A stretch of DNA of 64,000 nt. Source: Streptomyces diastatochromogenes. Lineage in GTDB: Bacteria > Actinomycetota > Actinomycetes > Streptomycetales > Streptomycetaceae. The notes beneath the pieces were generated by a model. That model saw only the letters and a list, made by a program, of their open reading frames with translations. It had not been told where the DNA came from and searched no databases. A program made the translations under genes and the position numbers. The stretch lies in contig JAPTYK010000001.1 of assembly GCA_026913215.1 (NCBI GenBank), positions 5,952,001 through 6,016,000 of the forward strand, written 5' to 3'. This document shows, in pieces, positions 9,889-19,469 of the stretch (positions are counted from its first letter, which is position 1; the number at the start of each line of letters is the position of its first letter).

Positions 9889-10954
9889 TCAGCCGCTTGA
9901 GCCGGAGGAACACGAACTGGAGCTGGAACTCGAACACGAGCTGGAGCTGGAACTCGAACACGAGCTGGAACCGCCGCAGCTCGACCCTCCGCCGCAGCTC
10001 GATCCACCGCCACAGCCGGACCCTCCGCCGGAACAGGAGCCCGAGGAGCAGGAACTGCCCCCGCCGGAACAGGAACCGCCGCCACCCCCGCCCCCGCACG
10101 ACGAGTTGGTCGCGCACCACTCGGTCGCCACGCCGAGGGCTGCCGCGTCCGAGGACGAGGAGTGCGCCGTCGAGGACCGCCGCCCGCCGCGCCCGTTCCG
10201 CCGGGGCGACCCGTAGAACCGGGCGGCGGCGACGAGCTGCTCCCGGAGCGCCGGGTCCGGCACGCCCCGCAGCCCGTGCAGGGCCACGAGATGCCCGGCG
10301 TCCGCAGAAGGGGTCGTGGGGCCGCCCGTACGCGAAGGCCGCGCGGCGCCCGCCGGGGTGATCTGCCGGGCGGCGACCGACCCGCAGACGATGCCGGTGA
10401 TCCCGGCGGCGAACAGCGCCGGCGCCACCTTGAGGACGAACGGCAGCCGGAAGTCCTCGGCGGTGGCGAAGTCGATCACCGTGAGGGCGATCGAGACCGG
10501 GAAGAGCACGAAGGCCGCCAGGATCAGGGCGGTGCACCAGCGGGCCGTGGCCCGGCGCGTCGCCGGGGCGACGACCAGCCCGCGCGCCGCGAGCCGTCGC
10601 CGATCTCCTGGACCGCCGGGTGCCGCATCACCCCGAGCCGCAGGTGGTGCAGGGCCCCGTGCGGGGCGGCGGCCTGCACCTCAAGGACGGCGCGCTCCAC
10701 CGGGTCGTACGCCGTGGGGCGGACGACCGCGACGATGCCGGGCCCGCCGATCGTGAGCCTGCCGTCCGCATGGAGGGCGGCGAGCGCGGTGTCGGCGACG
10801 CGGGCGGCCCGCCGTTGAGGAAGGCGAGCTCGTACCGGTCGTGGACGGGCCCGCCGGGGCCGCCGCGCGTCCGGACGACCCGGGTGACGACGAGGACGAT
10901 GCCGACGACGGCCGCCAGGTAGACGAGGGCCATCAGGAGGTCCAGGAGGTTCAT
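9889..10954 (-). CDS. TIGR04222 membrane protein with Cys/Gly/Ser-rich C-terminal tail (frameshifted)
   Basis: About 355 residues. An N-terminal membrane helix (LLDLLMALVYLAAVVGIVLV) is followed by a soluble domain (DRYELAFLNGGPARVADTAL to VEAP-like segments) and two more helices (LILAAFVLFPVSIALTVI and PFVLKVAPALFAAGITGIV). After ADAGHLVALHGLRGVPDPAL the last 70 residues are almost only Cys, Gly and Ser: about ten Cys in SSC, GSC, SGC and GSC contexts spaced by three to eight residues. The ATG at 10954 is 7 bp after the stop of the DUF692 oxidase gene. Frame changes are needed near 10575, 10815 and 10310. Because DUF692 enzymes modify Cys in peptides, I infer the tail may be the substrate; that is not shown by sequence alone. 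Confidence 0.8.
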
Positions 10955-10961
10955 GGCCGTC

Positions 10962-12356
10962 TCATCTCCGTACGAGGGCGTGACGGGCGGCCCGTACGAG
11001 CCGGGCGGCCCGGCCCGCCGGTCGGCTGCCGGAACGGTCCTGCCACCACTCCGTCAGCCGCCGCCGCGCCGCCGGGTCCTCCGGGCGCCCCGCGATCAGC
11101 AGGTGCTCCGCGAAGTCCAGGGCGTCCCTGCGGTACCCGCCCGTCATCGGACGCGACTTCGCGTACGCGAGGAACGCGGGCCGGAAGCCCTTCCCGAGGA
11201 TCTCCGGCAGCTCCGGCGCGACCTTCGCGACGACGCCCGCCCGCTTGGCCGCGAGGGCGCGGGCCTGGACGCCGATGCGGCGGGTGTCGAAGCCTTCGGG
11301 GACGGGGTGCGGCGACGAGGGCGGACAGGAGAGAGGCTTGAGCGACGGCCAGGCGCTGGCGGGCGGTGCCACAAGCGGCGGGCTCGGGCTCCTCGAAGAC
11401 GGGCGCCGTGCTGGGCATCGGGCCACCCGAGACGCGTGCCCCGGCACCGATCAGAAGTGACGTCCGGCGGGGCGAGGGTATGCGCGAAAGGGCGCCGTGC
11501 GCGTGGGCTGTGCCCACCCGTTCCGCCTTTGCGGAACTCCTGCCCACAGTGGCGCGGATCGCCTCCAGCTCTCCGGCCAACTCCTCTCCCGAAGGAAAGT
11601 CGTCGTCCCGTTCCAGCAGCACCCCCGGCGGGTCCACCCGGGACGTGAGGTCCGCCAGGACGTCCAGTACGGCCTTCGGGACCGGGTGGGCGTGGGTGTC
11701 GTGCCAGACGCCGTCGCGTTCGACGCCGCCCGCGACGTGGACGTAGGCGATGGCGTCGACCGGGAGTTCAGACAGGGCGCGGGCGGGGTCCTCGCCGCGG
11801 TTGACGTGGTTGGTGTGGAGGTTGGCGACGTCGATGAGGAGCCGTACCCCCGTACGCTCCACCAGTTCCGCGAGGAACTGGCCCTCCGTCATCTCCTCGC
11901 CCGGCCAGGCGAGGAGGGCCGCGATGTTCTCCAGGGCGAGCGGGACGGGCAGCGCGTCCTGGGCGATGCGCACGTTCTCGCAGAGCACGTCGAGCGCGTC
12001 CCGGGTCCGGGGTGCGGGCAGCAGGTGTCCCGCTTCGAGCTGCGGGGTCGCGGTGAGCGGGCCCCCGGCCCGTACGAACGCGATGTGCTCCGTGACCAGC
12101 GGCGCCCCAGGGCCACCGCCTTCTCCCCGAGCGCCGCGAGCCGCGCCGGGTCCGGGCGGTCCGCGCCGCCGAGCCCGAGCGAGACGCCGTGCGGGACGAC
12201 CGTCACGCCGCGCTCGCGCAGCCGGGTCAGGGAATCGGGCAGATGGTCGGCGCAGATGTTCTCCGCGACGACCTCCACCCAGTCGACTCCGGGCAGCGCC
12301 TCCACCGCCGCGGCGATCTCAGGACGCCACCCGATGCCGATGCCGAGTTCCGTCAT
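10962..12356 (-). CDS. DUF692 (MNIO-type) oxidase fused to C-terminal accessory domain (frameshifted)
   Basis: About 464 residues. Residues 1-285 form a DUF692 TIM barrel of the multinuclear non-heme iron oxidase group (MbnB relatives): WVEVVAENI, VVPHGVSL (His), VTEHIAF (His), LALENIA (Glu), LLIDVANLHTNH (Asp, His), AYVHVAGG (His), DTHAHPVP (Asp, His) and LLERDDDFP (Glu) give a full set of candidate iron ligands. A linker leads to a second domain from ARQRLAVAQASLLSALV through KRAGVVAKVAPELPEILG, FRPAFLAYAKSRPM and ALDFAEHLLIAG. It resembles the DUF2063/MbnC-type partner in character and I recall it as the SCO6045-like C-terminal domain. ATG 12356 has GGAGGGGG upstream. Frame changes lie near 12105 and 11310-11330. 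First gene of a three-gene leftward operon. Confidence 0.85.
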
Positions 12357-12430
12357 GTCCCCCTCCTTCGGTACTCAGTCCCCCACCTGATGGCCCGGTG
12401 GGGGGCATTCGAATCCCGGAAGGGGGACGT

Positions 12431-13593
12431 TCAGAGCTTCATTTGAGGTTCGGCCGCCGTGAGCTCCGCGTCCGAGAAGACGTCACCGGACGTCCCGGCC
12501 GTCCAGACGTGCAGGGCGTCGCCGGACTCGGAGCGGGTCGTCCAGGTGCCGTCGCCGAGTGCCGTCGGCTGGCCGGAGGGGTGTGGGGTAGGAGATGAGG
12601 TGGAGGGCGCGCGGGCGGGTGGTGTCGAGGAGCCAGTGGCGGGCCTGGCCCCATTCGTCGTCGCACTCCTCGGTGGAGACGAGGAGGGTCGTGTCGTTCA
12701 GGAAGCCGCCGGCCCAGTCCCAGTGGACGGGGGTTTCGTCGGGATCGTCCGTGGGGGCGTCGGGATGCGGGGAGAGGACCGACTCGGCGTCCCATTCCAG
12801 CGCGTCCAGGACGAGCCCGTCGAAGTCGCGGACGGCGAGTGCGTCCTGGTCGTGGGAGACGGTCATGAGCCGGTCGCCGGAGGGGCTGACGCCGAGCAGG
12901 CAGAGGTCGCCCTCCACGTAGGTGACGTCGAGGTCCTTTCCGTCCCAGGTGCCCAGGCGGAGGGGAGCGCCGTCCTGGCCCTCGCCGATGCTGAGGCCCA
13001 TCCGGTGGGGATCGGCCGGGTCGGAGAGGTGGAGGCTGCCGGCCGCGGCGGCCTGGGCGTCGGCCCGTGCGAGGACGCGACCGTCGGCGGCGTCGATGAC
13101 CAGCCACTCGTCGACGGCGTCCGGGTCCGGTTCGCCGTCGGCCAGCGGGCGCGGACATGGGCCCAGACGAGGCGGCCGTCCGCGGAGAAGCCGACGGAGC
13201 CCCGTCGGGGTAACGGTGGTCCGGGCGATCCGCGTACGCGTCGTACGACGCGTGCGTCTCCCCGCACGCCCCGGACCAGCAGGCGTGCCGGACCTCCCAG
13301 CGCGTCGCCCCGACGGTTCGACGGCACGCACGGCGTGCACCCCGGCGAAGACGGCGAGGGTCGCGTCGGGCGACACCTCCACGTTCCGCGGCGGCGCGGC
13401 CAGGGAGCGGGAAGCGGACCTCCGCTCCCGGCCGGGCGGCGCAGGCGTCGTCCAGCGGCCGCGCCACGACCTCGTGGTCGCTCCGCTGGACGAGCAGCCG
13501 GTGCCCCGGGTGTCCCACGATCTCCGGCGGACCGGCCTCCGAAAGGGGCAGCGGGGCGGGGACGGTGGCGTGGAGCCGGGCGTGGACGGGCAT
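12431..13593 (-). CDS. Conserved hypothetical protein, repeat-propeller-like (frameshifted)
   Basis: A cytoplasmic protein of about 387 residues with repeated Asp-rich strands: VEVSPDATLAVFAGVHAVRA, DEWLVIDAADGRVLARADA, GDLCLLGVSPSGDRLMTVSH, HWDWAGGFLNDTTLLVSTEE and RHWLLDTTRPRALHLISYP, which look like blades of a WD40/TolB-type beta propeller. I do not recognise a named family. The start ATG 13593 (MPVHARLHATVPAPLP) has GGGAG upstream. After several frame changes (near 13415, 13310, 13150 and 12585) the C-terminus is GDGTWTTRSESGDALHVW to AEPQMKL*. It ends 74 bp upstream of the DUF692 gene on the same strand and could be in the same transcript. Confidence 0.65.
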
Positions 13594-13627
13594 GCGGATC
13601 TCCCAGGAGTGCGGACCGCGCCGCACA

Positions 13628-14369
13628 CTACGGCACGGGTCCGACACCCGGCCGCCCGGCGGTCAGGGCCGGGGAGCCGCAGGTGGGAGGCGAAGAGGCG
13701 CTGCCCTCGGACACCACCGTGCAGGAGCCCGGGGCGATCTCCGTGAAGCCCGCGTCGCGGACGACGGGAGGCCGCTCGCCGTCAGGGCCGCCCAGTCCCC
13801 GGCCGCCGCCGTGCGCACCGCGAGCGGGAAACCGGCCTCGTGCCAGGCCTTCCGGTCGGCCTCCGGCATCGCCCACCACAGGAGCTGCGCCCCGTGGCGG
13901 CCTGGGCCATCGCCTTGCCGGCCGACATGTCGAGCTCCGGGTTGAGCCACAGCACCGCCGCGCCGTCCGGCACGGGGCCGGGGGCGGCCGGGTCGTCGAG
14001 GTCGGTGCCCGAGACCTGGAGCTTGGCGAGTTCCTTGGGCCAGCCGTCGAGCGGGACCGGCGGGAAGACCCGCACCTCCGCCTCCGCGCCGGTGACCGTG
14101 ATCCCCGGCAGCGTGTTCGCGCGGCGCCACTCCGCGCCGCGCGCCCGGCGCACCACCTTGCGGATCCGGGCGTCCTGCCAGTCGGTGACGGCCTGTGCCC
14201 ACTCGCCGTCGCCGAGGGAGCGGTCGTCGGTCAGGATCTCCAGGACGGCCCGCGCCGCGGTCTCCAGGGCGTCGGTACGGGACGGGGGCGCGTCGCGTTC
14301 GATCCGGACGACCAGGGGGAGGACGAATTGGGGCTTTTCATCGCGGAGATCGGTCTCGTTGCTGCTCAC
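13628..14369 (-). CDS. Peptidyl-tRNA hydrolase II-like protein (frameshifted)
   Basis: Resembles the PTH2 fold family, which in archaea and eukaryotes releases peptides from tRNA; many Streptomyces carry such a protein of uncertain activity. Visible segments: FVLPLVVRIERDAPPSRTDA, a helix with DWQDARIRKVVRRARGAEW, MSAGKAMAQAATGAQLLWWA (the family's conserved Gly-Lys...Ala-Gln stretch, with Thr where His is common), KAWHEAGFPLAVRTA and VVRDAGFTEIAPGSCTVV. Frame changes near 13890 and 13780. ATG 14369 (MSSNETDLRD) is the start; the exact 3' end after TVVSEG is uncertain. It lies divergently from AIM24. Confidence 0.7.
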
Positions 14370-14440
14370 CCGGCAAGTCTGCCATCGCTGCGGGGAGCGA
14401 ATCTTGTGGGAATCATCGCTTCCGGGACAGGATGCCCCTC

Positions 14441-15115
14441 ATGAAGAGCGATCTTTTGCCGGTGAACACCTCGCCGAGGCGGCGACCTTCCGGGTATGAC
14501 CCTCCAGAACGCCAAATCGGTCAAGTACACCGTGAACGGCGAGATGCACGCCCGTCAGGGTTCGATGATCGCTTTCGCGGCGACCTCCAGTTCGAGCGCA
14601 AGGGCCAGGGCATCGGCGGCATGCTCAAGCGGGCCGTCACCGGTGAGGGCCTGGCGCTGATGGCCGTACGCGGCCGGGGCGAGGCCTGGTTCGCGCACGA
14701 GGCGCAGAACTGCTTCATCGTCGAGATCGAGCAGGGCGAGGCCTTCACCGTCAACGGCCGCAACGTCCTCTGCTTCGACTCCACCCTCCACTACGAGATC
14801 AAGACCGTGAAGGGCGCCGGCATGACCGGCGGCGGCCTCTTCAACTCCGTCTTCTCCGGTTACGGCAAGATAGCCCTGATGTGCGAGGGCAACCCGATCG
14901 TCATCCCCGTCACCCCGCAGGCCCCGGTGTACGTCGACACCGACGCCGTCGTCGGCTGGAGCGAGCAGCTCCACACCTCGCTGCACCGCTCGCAGTCCCT
15001 CGGCTCGATGATCCGCGGCGGCTCGGGCGAGGCCGTGCAGCTCAAGCTGGAGGGCCAGGGCTTCGTCGTCGTCCGGCCGAGCGAGCTCACCCCGCAGAAG
15101 AACGCCGCGCATTGA
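14441..15115 (+). CDS. AIM24 family protein (three frameshifts at the 5' end)
   Basis: A beta-sandwich protein family with no settled function in bacteria (a mitochondrial biogenesis factor in yeast). The conserved core is intact from GDLQFERKGQGIGGMLKRAV through VRGRGEAWFAHEAQNCFIV, NVLCFDSTLHYEIKTVKGAG and VYVDTDAVVGWSEQLHTSLH to VVVRPSELTPQK. The true N-terminus is MKSDLFAGEHLAEAATF followed by MTLQNAKSVKYTVNGEMHARQ. Reading it needs one missing base near 14454 (T run), near 14497 (G run) and near 14573 (C after GCTTTC). The stop at 15115 overlaps the TTG start of the ABC ATPase, suggesting coupling. Confidence 0.88.
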   Translation: MKSDLLPVNTSPRRRPSGYDPPERQIGQVHRERRDARPSGFDDRFRGDLQFERKGQGIGGMLKRAVTGEGLALMAVRGRGEAWFAHEAQNCFIVEIEQGEAFTVNGRNVLCFDSTLHYEIKTVKGAGMTGGGLFNSVFSGYGKIALMCEGNPIVIPVTPQAPVYVDTDAVVGWSEQLHTSLHRSQSLGSMIRGGSGEAVQLKLEGQGFVVVRPSELTPQKNAAH

Positions 15116-16106
15116 GGCTGGAGCACGTCGGGCGGCGCCACGGCCTTCGCGGGCCGTGGGTGCTGCGGGAGGTCTCGTTCGACCTGCCCGCCGCCGCCCT
15201 CGTGCGGGTCGTCGGTACCAACGGCACCGGCAAGTCCACGCTGCTGCGGCTGCTCGCCGGGATCGACGCGCCCACCGAGGGCCGCGTCACCGGCCGTCCC
15301 GCCCGTACCGCGTACGTCCCCGAACGCTTCCCCGTCGCCCTGCCGTTCACGGCCCTCGACCACCTGGTCCACCTCGGCCGCGTCCAGGGCCTCGGCCGGG
15401 CGGCGGCGCGGCTCCGGGCGGGGAGTGGCTGGAGCGCTTCGGCGCCGGCGGGTACGCCCGCACGCCCCTGACGGAGCTCTCCAAGGGCACCAGCCAGAAG
15501 GTCGCCGTCGCCCAGGCCCTCCTCGCCGACCCCGCCCTCCTCGTCCTCGACGAGGCCTGGACCGGCCTCGACACCGGCGCCCGCACCGAACTGGACACCG
15601 CCGTCCGCGAACGCCTCGCCGCCGGCGCGACGGTCGTCTTCGTCGACCACGACCCGCGCAGGCTGGAGGGGAGGCCGGGGTCGTGTACGGGGTGGCGGAC
15701 GGCCGGGTACGGGAGGCGGCGGGGGCGCTCGCGGGGCCCGAGCGCGGTCCGTCGGCGGCGGAGCCCGCACCGGCCGGACCCGGGACCGTGGCGGCGGGCG
15801 GCGGGCTTCCGGAGGCCCGGCGCGGGCCCGGGGCGGGGGCGGGCGGTGTCTTGGCGGGCGGGAACGGGCCCGGTCGTGCCGTGTCCCCGGCCGTGCCGGG
15901 GCCGTCGGCACGCGGGCCTCCGCCCGTATCGTCATCGTCGCCTCCGGCGGCGGTCGGCCGCTTCCCGGCGCGCTGCCCGGTGACCCGGCGGCCGCCCCGG
16001 CCCGGACGGCACCACCGTCCTCACCGTGGACGGGGCGCACTCCGACGCGCTCCTCGCCGGGTCCTGGCACATCCACCACCTCGGCACCGAAGGCGTACGG
16101 GTATGA
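15112..16106 (+). CDS. ABC transporter ATP-binding protein (frameshifted)
   Basis: The nucleotide-binding subunit of a two-gene ABC system. Motifs in order: Walker A VGTNGTGKSTLLRLLAG, signature LSKGTSQKVAVAQALL, Walker B LLVLDEAWTGLD and the H-loop VFVDHDPRR. A Pro/Gly-rich C-terminal extension ends, after frame correction, ARIVIVASGGG to HHLGTEGVRV*. The likely start is TTG at 15112, overlapping the AIM24 stop, giving LRLEHVGRRHGLRGPWVL. Frame changes near 15415, 15670 and 15930-16000. The stop overlaps the permease ATG as ATGA. The transported substrate cannot be told. Confidence 0.85.
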
Positions 16107-16751
16107 CGGCGCTCCTGCGCTACCAGTCGGGTCTGCTGCTCCGGTCCCAGCGGTGGCTGGCGCCGCTGCTCCTGTACGCGGCCCTCGTCGGGGTCGGCGT
16201 CCAGGCGGGCGAACCGGTGCTCGGCGCGCTCGGCTTCGCCGCCGCGGCCCTGCTTCCGGTGTCCGCCTGGTCCGTCCGCATCTGCCTCACGCAGGAGCCG
16301 CCCGCCGCCCGGAGCGTGGTCGCGGCGGCCGCCGGGCGGAGCGCGCGCATCTCGCGGCGCTGCTCACCGGCGCCGGCTGGCCGCTCCTCGCCGGGGCGGT
16401 CGCCGTCCTCGCGGTGACGGCGATCGGCGACCGGCACGGGTCGGCGCGCTCGCGGCCGTCACCGCCGGGCTGCTCGCGGTCCTGGCCTGCGGCCTGACGG
16501 GCGCCGCCGTCGGCGCGCTGGCCTCCCGCCCCTTCCTCCGGGCACCCGGCTGGTCCGTCGCCGCCCTCGTCCTCGGCTCGCTCCTCGCGCTCGTCACCAC
16601 CGGCTCCCCGGCGAAGTACGCCCTGACCGCCCTGGTCTCCGGAGCCCGTACGGCGACCGCCGCGCCGCCCTGGCCCGCCTGCGCCGGAGCGCTGCTCCTC
16701 GCGGCGGCGGTCGCGGCGCTCTCCTGCCGGGCCACGGCCCGCCTGGAGTGA
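16103..16751 (+). CDS. ABC transporter permease (frameshifted)
   Basis: A hydrophobic partner of the preceding ATPase, about 216 residues and five to six membrane segments: WLAPLLLYAALVGVGVQAG, LGALGFAAAALLPVSAWSV, AALLTGAGWPLLAGAVAVLAV, LAAVTAGLLAVLACGLTGAAV, APGWSVAALVLGSLLALVT and ACAGALLLAAAVAALSC. The start codon overlaps the ATPase stop. Two frame changes (near 16340 and 16440). It has no recognised specificity motif. Confidence 0.8.
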
Positions 16752-16763
16752 GGCCGCGCGGGG

Positions 16764-17659
16764 TCAGTGGCTCATGAGTTCCGAGACCTTCACGAAGCGG
16801 TAGCCGCGGGCCCGCAGCTCGGGGACGATCCGGCGGATCGCCCGCTCCGTCACGGGAGCGGCGCTCCGCGTGCAGTGCATGACGACGAGCGAACCGGGCT
16901 TCACCCCGTCGAGCACCTGCTCCGCGACGGCGTCCGCGTCCTTCGCGAAGGCGTCCCCGCTGACCACGTCCCACTGCACCGCCGTGACCCCGACGGGCGC
17001 GAGGGCGCGCAGGGCCGCGTCGTCGTAGCAGCCGCCGGGGAAGCGGAAGTACGGGACGACGTTGACGGCCCCGGCGTCCCGGAAGGAGTCGAAGGCGCGC
17101 TGCACGTCGGCCGCCTGGTCGGGCCCGGCGACGGTCGGCAGGCCGTAGCAGGGGGTCGCGAAGGCGTAGTGGCTGTAGGAGTGGTTGGCGATCTCGAAGC
17201 GCGGATCGTTGCCGATCGACTTCGCCTGGTCCGGGTACTCCTCCGCCCAGCGCCCGGTCATGAACACCGTCGCGTCCACCTTGAGCCGCCGCAGGGTCGC
17301 GATGAGCTCCGGGTTGTCGAAGTGCTCACCGCTCGCGGCCCGCGGCCCCTGATCGGCCGTCATGTCGGCGTCGAAGGTGAGCGCGACGACCTTCTCGGCG
17401 CTCTTCGCGCGGTGCGTGTAGACCGGGGTGAGGCCGCTCGGTCCGGGCGCCATGGTGGGCGGGGCGGTGGGGTGCGCGCGGGCTTCGCCCCGGGCGCCGC
17501 GGCGCTGGCCCTGGGCGACGGGCTCTGGCTCTGCGCGACGGCCGCCGTCGCCTTCGGCTCGGCCTTGGGCGCCGGGGTCTCGGCCGCGCCGCTGCCGCAG
17601 CCGACGAGAGCGGCGCCCAGAAGACCGAGCGCCGCCAATTTTCGTGCAGAAGTGTTCAC
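16764..17659 (-). CDS. Polysaccharide deacetylase lipoprotein (frameshifted)
   Basis: An extracytoplasmic NodB-domain enzyme that would remove N-acetyl groups from cell-wall or other glycans. The N-terminus MNTSARKLAALGLLGAALVGC carries a lipobox (LVGC) with the lipidated Cys near residue 21, then a Pro/Ala/Ser-rich linker. NodB motifs: TFDADMT (motif 1, metal Asp), NHSYSHY (motif 2, two metal His), YFRFPGGCYD (motif 3), QWDVVSGD (motif 4) and VVMHC (motif 5). A frame change lies near 17460 in the linker. About 298 residues. The gene converges on the ABC permease with 12 bp between stops. Confidence 0.88.
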
Positions 17660-17685
17660 GATCGGAAGTTATCCGATCAAAGTGA

Positions 17686-17883
17686 TTATCGCTCGCGGCT
17701 CGACCGCAGCAGCGTCCCGGTCCACGCGCTCAGCTGACGCACCATCGCGTGCGCGTGCCCGGCCCGCTCCCGGCGGAAGGGCAGGACGAGCAGGGCGGGG
17801 ACGAAGGCGAGGGTCACGAGCAGCAGGGGCAGGATCGCGACGAGGACGATCAGGGCGCGCTGGGCCCGGCGGAGCGTACGCAT
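17686..17883 (-). CDS. Small membrane protein, 65 residues
   Basis: Reads MRTLRRAQRALIVLVAILPL then a continuous hydrophobic stretch to about residue 33 (LLLVTLAFVPALLVLPF), followed by a basic region and a C-terminal amphipathic segment ending LLRSSRER. The start ATG 17883 has GGAGG eight bases upstream, and the N-terminus is strongly basic, so a single- or double-pass inner membrane protein with the tail in the cytoplasm is likely. It is divergent from the XRE regulator. I do not recognise the family. Confidence 0.7.
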   Translation of the reverse strand: MRTLRRAQRALIVLVAILPLLLVTLAFVPALLVLPFRRERAGHAHAMVRQLSAWTGTLLRSSRER

Positions 17884-17940
17884 GGGGTTCCTCCCGGTGG
17901 TGTTGGCTGACGAGCCCCCACCGTCGGCGGCATCCGGTAC

Positions 17941-17978
17941 GTTGCGAAAGCCGCAACCGTTGCCGGTGCCACGGCAAC
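17941..17978. promoter_or_regulatory. Tandem inverted repeats, candidate XRE operator
   Basis: Two adjacent inverted repeats share half-sites: GTTGC (17941-17945) with GCAAC (17953-17957), and GTTGCC (17959-17964) with GGCAAC (17973-17978). They sit 20 bp before the start of the XRE-type regulator, in the divergent gap with the small membrane protein, a usual place for autoregulation. Confidence 0.45.
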
Positions 17979-17997
17979 GCTCCGGGGGAGGGACGCG

Positions 17998-19469
17998 ATG
18001 ACCGAAGTGGCCCGTACGCAGGGGAGTTCCTCGGAGATCGAGCGCGGGGAGGTCCCGGAGGTCGCGGCGCTCGGCAACGCGTTGAAGGAGCTCTTCACCA
18101 GGCTCGGCATCAGCCAGAGCCAGTACGCCTACCGCGTCCACCTCGACAAGTCCGCCGTCTCCCGCTACCTCGCCGGCCGCCGCGTCGCACCCCAGGACTT
18201 CATCGACCGCCTGGTCCAGGAGATCGAGGACCACCTCGGCGCCCCGCTCCAGCTGGAGGCGAAGGAGGCGCTGCGCGGTCGACGCCTTGAGGCGCTGCGG
18301 GTCTGCAGCCCGGACGAGTTCCGCCTTGAGGCCCTCCGGGACGAGCTGGCCCGCTCCCGGCGGGACGCCGAGCGGGCCCACCGCACCATCGAGGCGCTGA
18401 ACGCGCTCCTCGACAAGAAGGAGGCGGAGGCGCGGGACGCCGCCGACGACCTCACCCGCCTCCGCCTGGACTGGGGCGCGGAACGGGCCGCCCTCGCCCG
18501 CGCCCGGGAGGACCTCCTCCGCCAGGTCGCCCGGCTCCGCCAGGACCTCCAGGACGCGGAGCACCTCCGGGCGGAGGCGGAACGCCAGACCCGCGAGCTG
18601 CGGGACCACGTCCTCGGGCTGGAGGAGGAGCTCTGCGCCGGCCGGCGGCCACGCCCGGCTCCGTGCCGCTGGCACTGTTCAAGGAACAGCTTCAGTGGAT
18701 GTGGGACGAGGAGGACCTGCCCGAGGCCGCGCGGGACCTGACCGAGGCGGCCTGGTCGCGGCCGCTGGACGAGGTGGGGGACCTGCTGCGCTGGCTGGGG
18801 ACGACGCCGAGACGTTCGCGGTGGACGTCGCACGGCTGAGGCCGCTGGAGGACGTGCTGGTGCTCGCCCCGGAGGTGGCGCGGCTGGAACGCGACTGGTT
18901 CCGTGCGTCATGGACGGTCGCCGTGGCGGCACGGGTCACCCCGGGCAACGCCTCGGCCGTCCACCGGACGATGGGCGAGGGGTGCTGGCCGAAGCGGTGC
19001 TCCGCACGCGGAGCGCCCGGGCGCCGCCGCCCTCGCCCTGGCGGTGCTGCCCGGCACCCGGCCCCTCGCGGATCTGCCGGAACTGAAGCTGGCGCTCCTG
19101 ATGAAGCGCCCCGGCGACCCGTACGGGCTCCGGACCTCGATTGCGCTGGCGGAGGCCGGGAGGCCGGACCTGGCGGCGGAGCTCCTCTCCGGAGCGACGG
19201 GGATCCGCCCGTGGGGCACCTTCCTCCGGGACCTGGAAACGATGGGCGATGACGGGATCGGCACGGTGCTCGATCTGGTCGCGTCCTCGTGCGGCGACGA
19301 AGCGGTGAAGCTCTTCGCCACCCATGTGGCCCACGCGGAAGGGACCGCCCTGAGCCACCGGTTCTTCACGGCCCTGGCCGACCGGGGAAGGATCGGGAGC
19401 CTCGACGACGTAGGGCACACGTTCGCGTACCAGGTCCTCGTCCGCTGGCGCGCCTCACGTGGCCAGTAG
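17998..19469 (+). CDS. XRE-type helix-turn-helix regulator with coiled coil (frameshifted)
   Basis: About 490 residues. The N-terminal HTH is ALKELFTRLGISQSQYAYRV with DKSAVSRYLAGRRV (recognition region), around residues 30-65. It is followed by a long charged coiled coil (EALRDELARSRRDAERAH to ETRELRDHV-like, residues 115-215) and an alpha-helical C-terminal domain with PEVARLERDWFRASWTVAV, LPELKLALLMKRPGDPYGLR and DGIGTVLDLVASSCGDEAVK. Frame changes near 18640, 18800 and 18980-19020. Such proteins are common in Streptomyces and unassigned. ATG 17998 follows GGGGGAGG. The 3' end overlaps the convergent PPK2 gene by 15 bp. Confidence 0.75.

Noticed and set aside
9839..10216. Rightward frame with Glu/Leu/His and Pro repeats
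   Set aside because: It is the complement of the Cys/Gly/Ser tail codons; the minus-strand frame continues into a conserved TIGR04222 protein.
12405..12430. TTCGAATCC resembling a tRNA T-loop
   Set aside because: The flanking bases do not form a T-stem and no anticodon or acceptor stem exists around it.
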